Assembly (NCBI GenBank): GCA_030737875.1
Contig: CM060919.1
Coordinates: 808,711,160 to 808,775,159, forward strand
Direction of reading: 5' to 3'
DNA length: 64,000 nt
Source: Allium sativum
Lineage: Eukaryota > Streptophyta > Magnoliopsida > Asparagales > Amaryllidaceae
Both the position numbers and the translations under genes were made by a program. Shown piece after piece: positions 23,892 to 33,857 of this stretch (the first letter of the stretch is position 1; every line of letters starts with the position of its first letter). The notes beneath the pieces were generated by a model. It saw only the letters and a program-made list of their open reading frames with translations, had not been told where the DNA came from and did not search any database.

Positions 23892-25769
23892 ATGAGCCGA
23901 TATGTTAGAGGTACCGGTAGAGGGGCCAATAATGGGAATGCTGCTGACATGAGGACGATGTTTACTGACCTCATGAGGGAGATGCTTAGGGATGTGCAGA
24001 GGGCAGCTCCCAATGGTGGAAATGGTGGTGTTCCAATAGTGCAGGCGCCGAGAGTCGACTTTGCCAAGCTGAATAAGGATTCTACTAGCCTTGGTGGGAA
24101 GCCGTTCCACGGAACGGAGTCGGCTACGGATGTTCAGGATTGGTTTTATAGTTGCGAACGTATCTTCGAGGATTTGGGTATCGAGGATGTGATGAAGAGA
24201 AAGCTAGCGTCCCGTCAGCTGCAAGGGCGGGCAATGAATTGGTGGAATGCTATAAAGGCAGCTACTCCCGAAGATCAGATTACTTGGGAGCAGTTTAAGG
24301 TTCGCTTTAGCGAGAAGTTCATTCCAGCTGCTCAGAAGTCAGTGTTGTTTAAGAAATTCTTGGAGCTCAAGCAGAATGGCAGAGCTGTCTCGGAGTATAT
24401 TGCTGAATTCGACACTTTGTCGAAGTATGGGTTATCTCTTATTGATACTGCCGAGAAGAAGAATGAGAAATTCATAACTGGTTTGGATCAGTACTTGGGG
24501 GAAAGGCTTATTAACCACATCGATGAGACGTTTGAATCGATTGTGGGGAAAGCATTGAGATCAGAAAGTCTCTACCCTAAGCCGAAGACTGAGGTTGCAT
24601 CCGCAGATGAGCCAAAGCCACAAGCAAGTGGTGGAGGCAAGGGTAGTTCCCAGAATAAGAGAAAGCAGAATCAGACTAAGGATGGCCAGAAGAAAAAGAA
24701 TAAGCAAGATGTTGAGTGCTTCAGCTGTGGTAAGAAGGGCCATAATGATAGAAATTGTCGGGCCAAGCCAGCGGATAGGAAGTACTTCAATTGTGGCCAA
24801 ATGGGACATCACAAGGACAAGTGTACGCAACCCCCTAAAGAAAAGCAAATGGTGAAAGCCTACGCCCTTAATGCTATTCCTTCTTCGTCGAATGCCCCAA
24901 CAGCGGCGGAGAAGGGAAAGAATGTCGTCATTCAAGGTATGCTTTCTGTTTATGATGTTCCTATTAGAGTTTTGTTTGATACCGGAGCTTCCAGTTCTTT
25001 CATATCTAGTGACCTGGTAGATAGGTTGGGATTGGAGCCCGAGATTGTCGATAGACCTTTAGTAGTGACGAACCCGATTGGTGGTTCGACTAGCCTTAGC
25101 ATGATTTGTCGTAATGTGGTCTTATCGAGTCATGGATGCATGTTTGTTTGTGATTGCTTTGTTTTGGGCTTTACTGGGTTTGGCATTATTTTGGGAGTAG
25201 ATTGGCTCCAAAGGTACGGGGTGGTGGTAGACTGTGAGGGCTTTTTGGTGACAGCTAGAGCGGATGATGGGCGGAGGATAGTGTTTGGTGGTCTACCCAG
25301 TGAGGGGGTATTGGCTAGTTTTCTAAACTCCCTCGACATTCCGCATAGTGAGTTGTCAGGTTTGCCCGTGGTTGGCCAGTATCCGGATGTTTTCGAAGAA
25401 GTGACCGGACTTCCACCACACCGAGAGATTGAGTTCCGTATTGATTTGGTAAAAGATGCCAGACCTATAGTGATGCCACTTCGTCGTATGGCACCAAGGG
25501 AGCAGCGAGAGCTCGAGGTGCAAGTCAGCGATCTTTTGAAGAAGGGATTTATCAGAAGGAGTGTTTATGAATGGGGAGCACCAGTTGTGTTTGCTACCAA
25601 GGCGGATGGTTCCCTTCGTTTGTGTGTAGACTACCGCGAGTTGAATAAAGTGACGAGGAAGAACAAGTATCCTCTACCGCGGATAGATGATTTGTTCGAT
25701 CAGTTGGGTGGCACGAGAGTATTTTCTCAGTTGGATCTCGCGACAGGTTTTCATCAGCTTAGAGTATAG
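23892..25769 (+). pseudogene. gag-protease-RT (N-terminal part) of A
   Basis: Start chosen at 23892 ([10 protein letters not shown]), 188 bp after the primer site; the same frame is open upstream to 23415, but that part lies in the LTR and leader. Gag has the retrotransposon capsid fold region (about residues 70-210, with WW..I..A....ITWEQFK and [13 protein letters not shown]) and two zinc knuckles: [14 protein letters not shown] at 24717-24758 and a second beginning [10 protein letters not shown], in which the first Cys is Tyr. The protease core [11 protein letters not shown] is at about 24975. The RT fingers follow ([25 protein letters not shown]). The frame ends at TAG 25767-25769 because, relative to element C, 13 nucleotides are missing just after HQLRV. 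Downstream pol is therefore out of frame. Confidence 0.9.
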
Positions 25770-26251
25770 CTAAAACGGCATTTCGGACGCCGTCTGGGTT
25801 TTATGAGTGGTTGGTCATGCCATTCGGGCTGACCAATGCCCCAGCATATTTTGTGGAGCTTATGAATAGGGTATTCAGAGATCAGTTGAATAAGTTTGTC
25901 CTTGTGTTCGTTGATGATATTTTGGTCTACTCGAGGACAGAGGAAGAACACAAGGAATATTTAAGAATAGTGATGGAGGTGTTGAGAAAACACCAATTGA
26001 AAGCAAAGTTTTCTAAGTGTCACTTCTGGAAGTGGGAAGTGAGGTTCTTGGGCCATGTTGTTTCCGAGAATGGTATTGCCGTAGACCCTGCGAAGGTGGC
26101 TACGGTACAGGATTGGCCTACGCCCAAGAATGCAATAGATGTAAGAAGTTTCTTGGGGTTAGCTGGATATTATCGTAAATTTATCCAAGGTTTCTCCAAG
26201 ATAACAGCACCATTGACCCAGTTGACCAAGAAGAATCAAGCTTTTGTCTAG
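25770..26251 (+). pseudogene. RT palm and thumb segment of A
   Basis: Continues pol in the shifted frame: [20 protein letters not shown], then the catalytic [10 protein letters not shown] (the Ty3 form of YxDD) near 25907, [17 protein letters not shown], and [15 protein letters not shown]. It ends at TAG 26249-26251, where elements B and C have a TGG tryptophan codon (AFAWD and AFTWD), so this stop is a single G-to-A change. All reverse transcriptase motifs are otherwise present. Confidence 0.9.
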
Positions 26252-26836
26252 GATGAAAGGTGCGAGAATGCATTCAAGATTCTAAAGGACAAGTTGACAA
26301 GCGCACCAGTGTTAGTCATTCCTAAGGGGAATGAAGAGATGACGGTGTACACGGATGCCTGTGGTACCGGACTGGGTGCTGTATTGATGCAAGGCGGTAG
26401 GGTTGTAGCTTATGCAAGTCGGCAATTGAAACCGCACGAGAAAAGATACCCTACCCATGATTTGGAATTGGCAGCGATCGTGTTCGCGTTAAAGATGTGG
26501 AGACGCTATCTCTTGGGAGAAATATTTGAGTTGTTTACAGATCATAAGTCGTTGAAGTATCTCTTCTCCCAGAAGGATCTAAATCTCCGGCAACAAAGGT
26601 GGTTAGAATTCTTGGCTTCCTATGATGTTGACATCGCATATACACCAGGAAAGGGCAATGCAGTAGCCGATGCGTTGAGTCGAAGACATGCCAGTTTAGG
26701 GGCTATGTTCCTTGAATGGAAGCAACTGGAGTATATCGCGGGGTTTGATTTCAGACCAAAGTGCGAGTTGGATCCAGAAATGTTAGCAAGTTTGACGATC
26801 AGACCCACTTTGATTGAGCGGATCGGCTCTAGTTAG
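26252..26836 (+). pseudogene. RNase H segment of A
   Basis: Same frame as the preceding piece. RNase H motifs are present: [16 protein letters not shown] (first catalytic Asp), [18 protein letters not shown] (Glu), [16 protein letters not shown] (Asp) and [11 protein letters not shown]. The domain would degrade RNA of the RNA-DNA hybrid during reverse transcription. It ends at TAG 26834-26836, at a position where C has CAA (Gln). B has an independent stop at the same codon (55528-55530). Confidence 0.9.
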
Positions 26837-28252
26837 AGGGACGATCCTATCCTATTGGAAATCATCTCCAAGTTAGAGATGGGTATCGATGAGGAGATGA
26901 ACAAGTATGGGCTTGATCGAGATGGATGGCTTAGAAAGGATGGAAAGCTTGTTGTACCCAATGTCAACGAATTGAGAGATGAAGTGCTTAGAGAATGTCA
27001 TCACTCAAAACTGACTATACACCCCGGTGGTAACAAGATGTATCGAGACATGAAGCAGACCTACTACTGGGAAGGGATGAAAAGAGACATTGGGAGATTT
27101 ATATCCAAATGCATGAATTGCCAGCTAGTTAAAGCTGAGCAAAAGAAGCCTAGTGGGTTGTTACAGCCATTAGAAATTCCCGAATGGAAATGGGAGCAAG
27201 TATCGATTTATTTCATCGATGGTTTACCAAGGACTAGATCGGGACATGATAGCATTTGGGTGATTGTGGACCGATTGACTAAAAGTGCAAGATTTATACC
27301 AGTCAAATCGACCAGAACGGCAGCCAAGTTGGCAGAATTGTATATGAAGTGGGTAGTGAGATTTCATGGAGTACCTAAAAGCATTGTGAGTGACCGAGAT
27401 CCGTTGTTCACTAGTGGGTTTTGGAAGAGCTTACAAGAGGCTCTAGGGTCAGAGTTACATCTCAGTACCGCATATCATCCTCAGACCGACGGTCAGACGG
27501 AGAGGGTGAATCGTATTTTGGAAGATCTCTTGAGAGCATGTATATTGGATTTTGGTGGATCATGGGATGACCAATTGCATCTAGTAGAGTTTTCATATAA
27601 TAATAGCTACCAATCCAGTATCGGTATGGCTCCGTTTGAAGCTTTGTACGGAAGGCCGTGCAACTCACCATCATGTTGGATAGAGACTGGCGAGAAGTTT
27701 ATGCTTGGACCAGATGTGGTGAGGAAAACTTCAGATAAGATTAAGATCATTCAACAACGAATGAAGGCTGCCCAAGGTAGGCAGAAGAGTTATGCTGATA
27801 AGAGGAGAAGAGACTTAAAATACTCCGTTGGCGACTTGGTGTTTGTCAAGATTTCTCCGTTGAAGAGCGTAATACGATTTGGCAGGAGAGGCAAGTTGGC
27901 ACCAAGATTCGTTGGCCCATTCCCTGTTCTTGAACCAGTCGGGAATTTGGCATATAGAGTTGACTTACCAGAGAAGATGGCGGGGGTTCACAATGTATTT
28001 CATGTTTCCCAACTAAGGAAGTTCGTTCACGACTCAGATATGACTATTTCACCTGATCAGTTAGAGGAATTCGAAGTAGAACCCGAGGCGGTTGGGAACC
28101 GCAAGCCGGCCCGTATTGTCGAGCACGACATGAAGCAACTTCGAAGGAAGGCGGTGAGGCTAGTCAAGGTTCAGTGGAGCGAGGATGAGAATGATTGTAC
28201 TTGGGAGACAGAGGAGAACATTAGGAAGACATATCCAGAACTCTTTGCCTGA
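26837..28252 (+). pseudogene. Integrase with chromodomain of A
   Basis: Open from just after the RNase H stop to the terminal TGA-containing end at 28252. An HHCC zinc domain (HHSKLTIHPGG ... CMNC) is at about 26998-27120. The DDE core has Asp in SDRDPLF (27392-27394) and Glu in TDGQTERVN (27500-27502), the expected 35 residues apart. The first catalytic Asp, seen as MDF in B and C, is replaced: codon 27209-27211 is TAT (IYFIDGLP), so strand transfer should be abolished. The C-terminal part has VGDLVFVKISPL and [13 protein letters not shown], then a chromodomain (ARIVEHDMKQL ... VKVQWSEDENDCTWETEENI ... TYPELF) at about 28105-28249. Integrase inserts the DNA copy; the chromodomain may steer it to heterochromatin. 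Confidence 0.92.
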
Positions 28253-28397
28253 TAAGATTTTGACTTCGATTTAGTTTTCCGCATGCTAGGATAGGCTTGT
28301 TTGCTTGTTTTGCATGTTTGATTGTTGTATGTGACTGTTAGGCATGCGGGATCTTTTGTATGATTTGGGTTAAGGAATTTCGGGGACGAAATTTCTT

Positions 28398-28409
28398 AAG
28401 GGGGGAGAG
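28398..28409 (+). other. Polypurine tract of A
   Basis: AAGGGGGGAGAG immediately before the TG of the 3' LTR. Primes plus-strand synthesis. Confidence 0.92.
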
Positions 28410-30935
28410 TGTAACGACCCGTATTCTACGCATCAGAGGATCGTAGAATATTTATTTCTTTCACATACGAAGTCGTGTGGTCATGTAACTTTGGGAGACG
28501 ACTATTGGGGTCATTTCCCATGTTCATGATTTTTCCCGATTTTTAAATGACCATTTTACCCCTAGTTGGTACTGTTTTGGCCATAACTTTTGACTGGAAA
28601 GGAATTTTGACCTGAAGCCACTTCCAATGGCTCCGGATGATGGTTTACAATTCCGTAGAGTGGTCACATTAGCCAAACGGACTCACCGTTCGGGAGATAT
28701 GGCTGAAACAAGTTTCAGATGGTGAAAAACAGCTTAATTGGGCTTAACCAGGTAATTAGCAGCTAGGCCCAAAGGGGATTCGGGATTGGAGATGTATAGG
28801 GGCTGATTAGGGTTAGAAAACATTTCTTTCAGCCGCCACTTTCATTCTTGGAACCCTAGCAATGGCCTCCAACACCCAAATCACCTTCTAATCACTTTCT
28901 AATCAAATTTTGGCTTAATCTACATCAAATTAAGGAGAGAAAACACAAAAGCAAGGTTAGAGCTGCTGTTAGACATCAGTATTCGCCCAAATCAGCAAGG
29001 TTTCAGTTTTAAGAATTTCGTTTGTGGCCAAGGTGAGTGATTAGCATCGTTTTGGCACTAATTACAGTTAATTAAGGGTAATTAGTGAAGATTAGCGAAT
29101 TTATACACTAATAAATTCTGGAAAAATGTTTAGAAATTCTTAAATAATATTTTATGCCTCTGTTAGAAATTTGGTTCGATTTGATTAAGTTTCGTTAACC
29201 CTATGATTAGTTTTATTTAATCATGCTTAAGGGGAAAATGGGATTTAGGGTATATTTGATCCATTTTGACATGTAAATTCATTGTTTTGGTGTTTGTGGT
29301 TAGTTTGCTATGTTGCTACGACTGTTTGGGATGATTTGTGATTGATTAGTATAGTTAGATTTGTCGAAAACGTCGTCGAATGACGTAAACAAGTTGCTGG
29401 AAAAAGTTGCAGAAAGTTGTGCAGGGTTTCGGATCGGATCGGATATGGGCTCGGATCAGATAGGAGACCTGGGCAAGGAACCCGACCCGAACTGGAGTCA
29501 GGCACAAAAGAGGCTTGGCGAAAAGGAAGGCCATGTTGGTTAAGCTGGGGATCGGATCGACTTGGAGACGAAGGGCTCGGATCGGAACTTAACACTTGGA
29601 AGAACTGGCAAGAGGGAAGGCCACGCGGATCAGATGGAGAAGGAGGGATCGGATCGGAGCACGTGAAGAACGAGGGAGCGGATCGGAGCGGAAGCACGAA
29701 CTGGAAGGGAGATGGCACCCGACCCGACCCGAAGGGGGAACACCCGACCCGAACCGATGCAACGCCGTGGACCCGAACCGAACCGCTACAGGAGAAGACT
29801 ACGAACCGACCCGAAGCAGAGGACCCGACCCGAACCGATGGCTAGAAGGAGAACCCGACCCGACCCAATGTTGACCAATAACCCGAGATGCAAAGGTAGT
29901 CCGATATGGGAAGTTAGAGTTCAGGATCCAGTTGGGAACCGATGAATTCACTTCATGATTGGGCTTTGCTGCGGGACGTGTGCCAAGGGGCAGTCGATGT
30001 CTATGACTTTGGATCACTATGTATGGGAGGTACGTGAACGGATTCAGGGCCACAGTGGCCTAGGTACGACTAAAGGGCTATAAACCAATGAAGTGGGGTC
30101 ATTTGTAAAGATTTGGTCATGACTCCATGTGGTAAGCTTGGTAGTAGCAGTAGTTGTACAAGTTGAACTACGTCACTACTTCGATGGGTCTAGTGATTGA
30201 CAGTGGTGGACATCGTATGCTTTACGCACTGAGTGAGAGATGTGAGGATGGTTGCTATGGATGATTTGTTTGCTATCATTGTGACATGCACACCCCACCC
30301 CCGTATTCTTTACACTATTTATTATGGCACCTTAGAGTACTGTACGGTATGTGGTACTAACTCTTTGGTTGCAGGTCCAGGTTCAAGTATGGTTTAGTAT
30401 ACCTGTTATTGTTCTGTTTAGATGCTTATCGCTCATACCAGGCTTTATGTCTGACCTAGAGTTTTATGTCTCCTCTTATTACTCTGGGTGCTCACACGAG
30501 CAGACTAGAGACAGGTTAGCTGGTGATGCACGGGTAGATGATCCAGAGACGAGCAGGAGGCTTCCACGTATGATATATATAGTATTCTCCCTGTGTTGTT
30601 GAAGATTACTGCTTGGGCATTAGTGGTGCATCTTCTACTTTAGCTTTCTTTTGTTTAGAGACAGTAAATTTGGAAAGTTGTATTAAGCTGTATTTGGATT
30701 TCCGCTGCTTTGATGTTGATGTTGGTTTAGTTGTCAGCTTATGCACTGTCTCACCTGTTTTATGTCAAGTATGTTAATATTATATTTTTATTCCATGCGC
30801 TGTGAGACATTCTACAGGTTCTTGATTAGTTCGTTCCCTTCTTTCCTTTCTTCTGACGACCGTCCCGTGCTAGTCGGGCATGCGTACAACGCACTTTCGG
30901 AGGAAATGCAGGCTGGTGCGGGGCGGGCCGTTACA
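28410..30935 (+). repeat. 3' LTR of A (2.5 kb)
   Basis: Directly follows the polypurine tract, begins TGTAACGACCCGTATTC and ends GGGCCGTTACA, followed by the target duplication ACTTA. A near-identical copy of 21173-23690. Confidence 0.93.
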
Positions 30936-30940
30936 ACTTA
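30936..30940. repeat. Target site duplication of A, right (ACTTA)
   Basis: Exact copy of 21168-21172; beyond it the interior of D resumes. Confidence 0.9.
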
Positions 30941-31163
30941 GCTCATGAATATAACATATTAACGAACTCGTCGGAAATTGAATCAGTAGTATTCTAGGGC
31001 TAGTAACTCATTATAGATAGGACCAGTAATGTCCTAGAATGAGTATAGCAGGATAAAATACACCCCAGTAGATGCATTTACATTTAAATATATGTCTCTA
31101 TGCTTTACAATATCTTTTCTATTGGCCTGACTCTTTGTCTGCTATTTGCAGACATAATAGAAA

Positions 31164-31573
31164 ATGAGTGGTAGAAACAGAAGAAGTAATTCTATGGTTC
31201 AGCAATCTAATGAGCCAATCATGCTCCACAGTCAGAACCAGATCGAGAAGCTCTAGTAAGGAAGTATCGAAATCTGGGTGGAGTACAATTCTTGGGCAAA
31301 GAATCTATTATTGAAACACAAGTACGGATGCGTTCATCTGAGAGAATTTTTAAATTGGTTCTGATTTTACGTGTTCACTTCGTCAAAGTGCAATGGAGTA
31401 GAGATCCTAGAGACAGTACATGGGAGGTAGAAGATAGCATTAAACAAGCTTATCCCAAGTGCAGAGTGGACATCTCTGATTGGCTCTGGTGTAAGGTACA
31501 TTTACAACATTTTGCATTTCTGTTTTGTTTCCTACTTTACTATTGTTTCCTTTTAGGGGACGAAAAGTTTTAA
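31164..31573 (+). pseudogene. gag start joined to chromodomain remnant (D)
   Basis: An ATG at 31164 opens a gag-like N-terminus (MSGRNRRSNSMVQQSN...) that meets stops near 31255. A gag-like patch with NLGGVQFLGKE follows at about 31270-31305. From about 31370 the frame 31292-31573 reads VHFVKVQWSRDPRDSTWEVE and ends ...IKQAYP, which matches the chromodomain end of element A (VRLVKVQWSEDENDCTWETE ... IRKTYPELF). Everything between gag and chromodomain (zinc knuckle, protease, reverse transcriptase, RNase H, integrase) is gone. Chromodomains on chromoviral integrases are thought to guide insertion to marked heterochromatin; here the module is only a relic. It shows that the giant-LTR element descends from a chromovirus. 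Confidence 0.72.
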
Positions 31574-31584
31574 GTGGGGGAGAT
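31571..31584 (+). other. Polypurine tract of D
   Basis: TAAGTGGGGGAGAT immediately before the TG of the right LTR, in the position where second-strand synthesis is primed. Preceded by GGGGACGAAAAG, a context similar to that of A (GGGGACGAAATTTC). Confidence 0.8.
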
Positions 31585-33152
31585 TGTAACAACCCGGAAA
31601 ATTAGAACCAATTTAAAAAATTTATTTTGAGTAATTTTAATAGAAATTTGGTCAGAATTTAAAATTTCCATTTTTAAATAAAAACAAAGCCAAAATAGAC
31701 ATTTTGCAAACCGCCTTCGTTTTTGACGAAACCACTTTGGTTGGATCCGGAATGTCAAATTATTGCTAGGTTTAAAATTCCATAATTTTTGGAATTAATA
31801 TGTGAGCGCGATAAATTAAAACGCGTTTAGTAATTTCAGTTTGAATTGGATCAACCAGAAAATGGTCCTTTTACAAACGGTCTCCAAATTCGACGAAATT
31901 AATTTTGTTAGGACTGCATCGTCCAAACATAGCTAGATTTATTTTTCGGGAATTTTTGGAGTCAGTATGTGGCCCCAGTAAATTAAAATATACGTTCAAA
32001 TCTAAAATTGAATGTTTTATACTTTAATTTGAAAAATAATTTGACTGAAACAGTCGAATGGGCTTACGAAACATGTTCCATTGTGTACGTAATATGGGTA
32101 TTTAGCTAGGGGCGACAATCGTTGAGTTTGATTTGGAGTTCGTATAGAGAAACAATTATTTTTGCAATTAAATAAATTAAGTAATTTAAATATATATATT
32201 ATCCAATCAGAATTCAACGTTAAAACCTAATTCATTTTAAAACCCGCCTCCGTTCAGTGAAAAGCGATGATGGAAATTGCTCGATCGAATATTTCTCCAT
32301 AACTTCAAATCCTCACAATGAAATGAGTGCTTCTTAAGGGAAATTTTTAGATCTCCGTCCCTCTACAAATCCATACTTGTCTCGCTGCCTATCGTGTTGT
32401 GTGCCTCGAGAACCACGCCTCCAAACCTTGACCGCGATGAGCTAGTTTTCTCCCACCACCGTGGTTCGACTTTAACGCCGCCACCAAGCACGGAAAGCCT
32501 GCTCTAAGCTCTACAAGGTGGCATAACCCAATCGTCGCCAAGCTCCATCGTTTTCGCGCAATTAGGAAACCTGGTTTTGAATAAAAGTGGAAGGTAACGA
32601 CTGAGGTAAATTTAAATAGTTTATAACACTTTAAAGCATTGCAAAGTTCGATTTATTTATAAAAATCATATCTTTTTTGTATGTTGTCAAAATCCAGTGA
32701 AACAAGAGACATTAGGACCGCGACATCGTGTGCTACATTCTAGAAGAGACTAGAACACATTTGGAGCACTCTACAATTTTAGGAGGAGTGGAACCCAATG
32801 TGAGAAATCTAAATTCAAAAATTAATGGATAAAATTATATTAGGTTGTAGATGGAGTTTAGTAGCTCCTGACGCCATCGTCCATAGACCATGGATGATTT
32901 GTTTGATTGCATTGTGGTGTGAAATTGATTGTGATTGTGAATGATCGATTGTGGTTGCAACAAAATTGGTTGTGTTTGTGGTAAATTCGTTATGTAGTGA
33001 AAATGAATTGTATTGTGGAAATAATGGAAAAGAAAGTATTGTAATGCTGCAAGGCCTAGGATAGCAGACGAGCCGTGCTGGGCACGGTGCTGGTGCTACC
33101 TACCCTGCCGTTGTAATGCCGAAATTTTCTGAAATGACTATATAAAATTGTT

Positions 33153-33815
33153 GTTGTGTTGAATAAATTGTTTGAACAATAAAAATAACATTTTTATTGT
33201 ATGTATGAAGTATATAAAATATTCATGTTTGAAATAAATTATTTGAACAATAAAAATAACATTTTTATTGTATGTATGAAGTATATAAAATATTCATGTT
33301 TGAAATAAATTGTTTGAACAATAAAAATAACATTTTTATTGTATGTATGAAGTATATAAAATATTTATGTTTGATTTAAATTGTTTGAGCAATAAAAATA
33401 ACAATTTTACTATATGTATGAAGTATATAAAATATTCATGGTCGAAATAAATTGTTTGAACAATAAAAATCACATTTTTATTGTATATATGAAGAGTTAA
33501 AAATAACCAACTGTTAAAAAATAAATATTTGTTTGCTATAAATGTTAATTTTAACATGTACATGAACTGAATAAAATGGTCACGTGTTGAAATTTATTTT
33601 TGTTTGCCAAAAATAATATTTTTAACATGAATATAAGTGTTAAAAATAACCGAGAGTTGAAATAAATGTTTGTGCATTGAAAATAATATTTTTAACATGA
33701 AGTGTTAAAAATAACCGTGATTTGAAATGAATGTTTGTGCATTGAAAATAATATTTTTAACATGTACATGAAGTGTTAAAAATAAACATTTGTTTGCTAA
33801 AAATATTATTTTTAG
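33153..33815 (+). repeat. 71-bp tandem array in right LTR of D
   Basis: Same repeat as in the left LTR with fewer units: markers at 33203, 33274 and 33345 give an exact 71-bp spacing, followed by the second block. The copy-number difference between two LTRs that were identical at insertion shows gain or loss of units after integration. Confidence 0.9.
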
Positions 33816-33836
33816 TGTAGATATGCATACATATAT

Positions 33837-33857
33837 ACACACACACACACACACACA
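33837..33857. repeat. (CA)n microsatellite in right LTR of D
   Basis: About ten CA units preceded by ATATATA. The left LTR reads ATATATACATATG at the corresponding site near 18250, so the CA run grew after insertion. Confidence 0.9.

Larger units (their letters stand above)
21173..30935 (+). mobile_element. Element A: complete Ty3/gypsy chromovirus, nested in D
   Basis: A 9,763-bp element with both LTRs, a perfect target duplication ACTTA, primer site, gag-pro-RT-RNase H-integrase-chromodomain order and polypurine tract. The domain order and C-terminal chromodomain place it in the chromoviruses; the chromodomain sequence and Met primer site are most like the Tekay/Del clade (inference from memory of the family). 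LTRs look about 98% identical by eye, so the insertion is comparatively recent. Its coding region is nonetheless defective (13-nt deletion, two stops, integrase Asp changed to Tyr), so it either decayed quickly or was mobilised by proteins from a relative. Confidence 0.93.
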
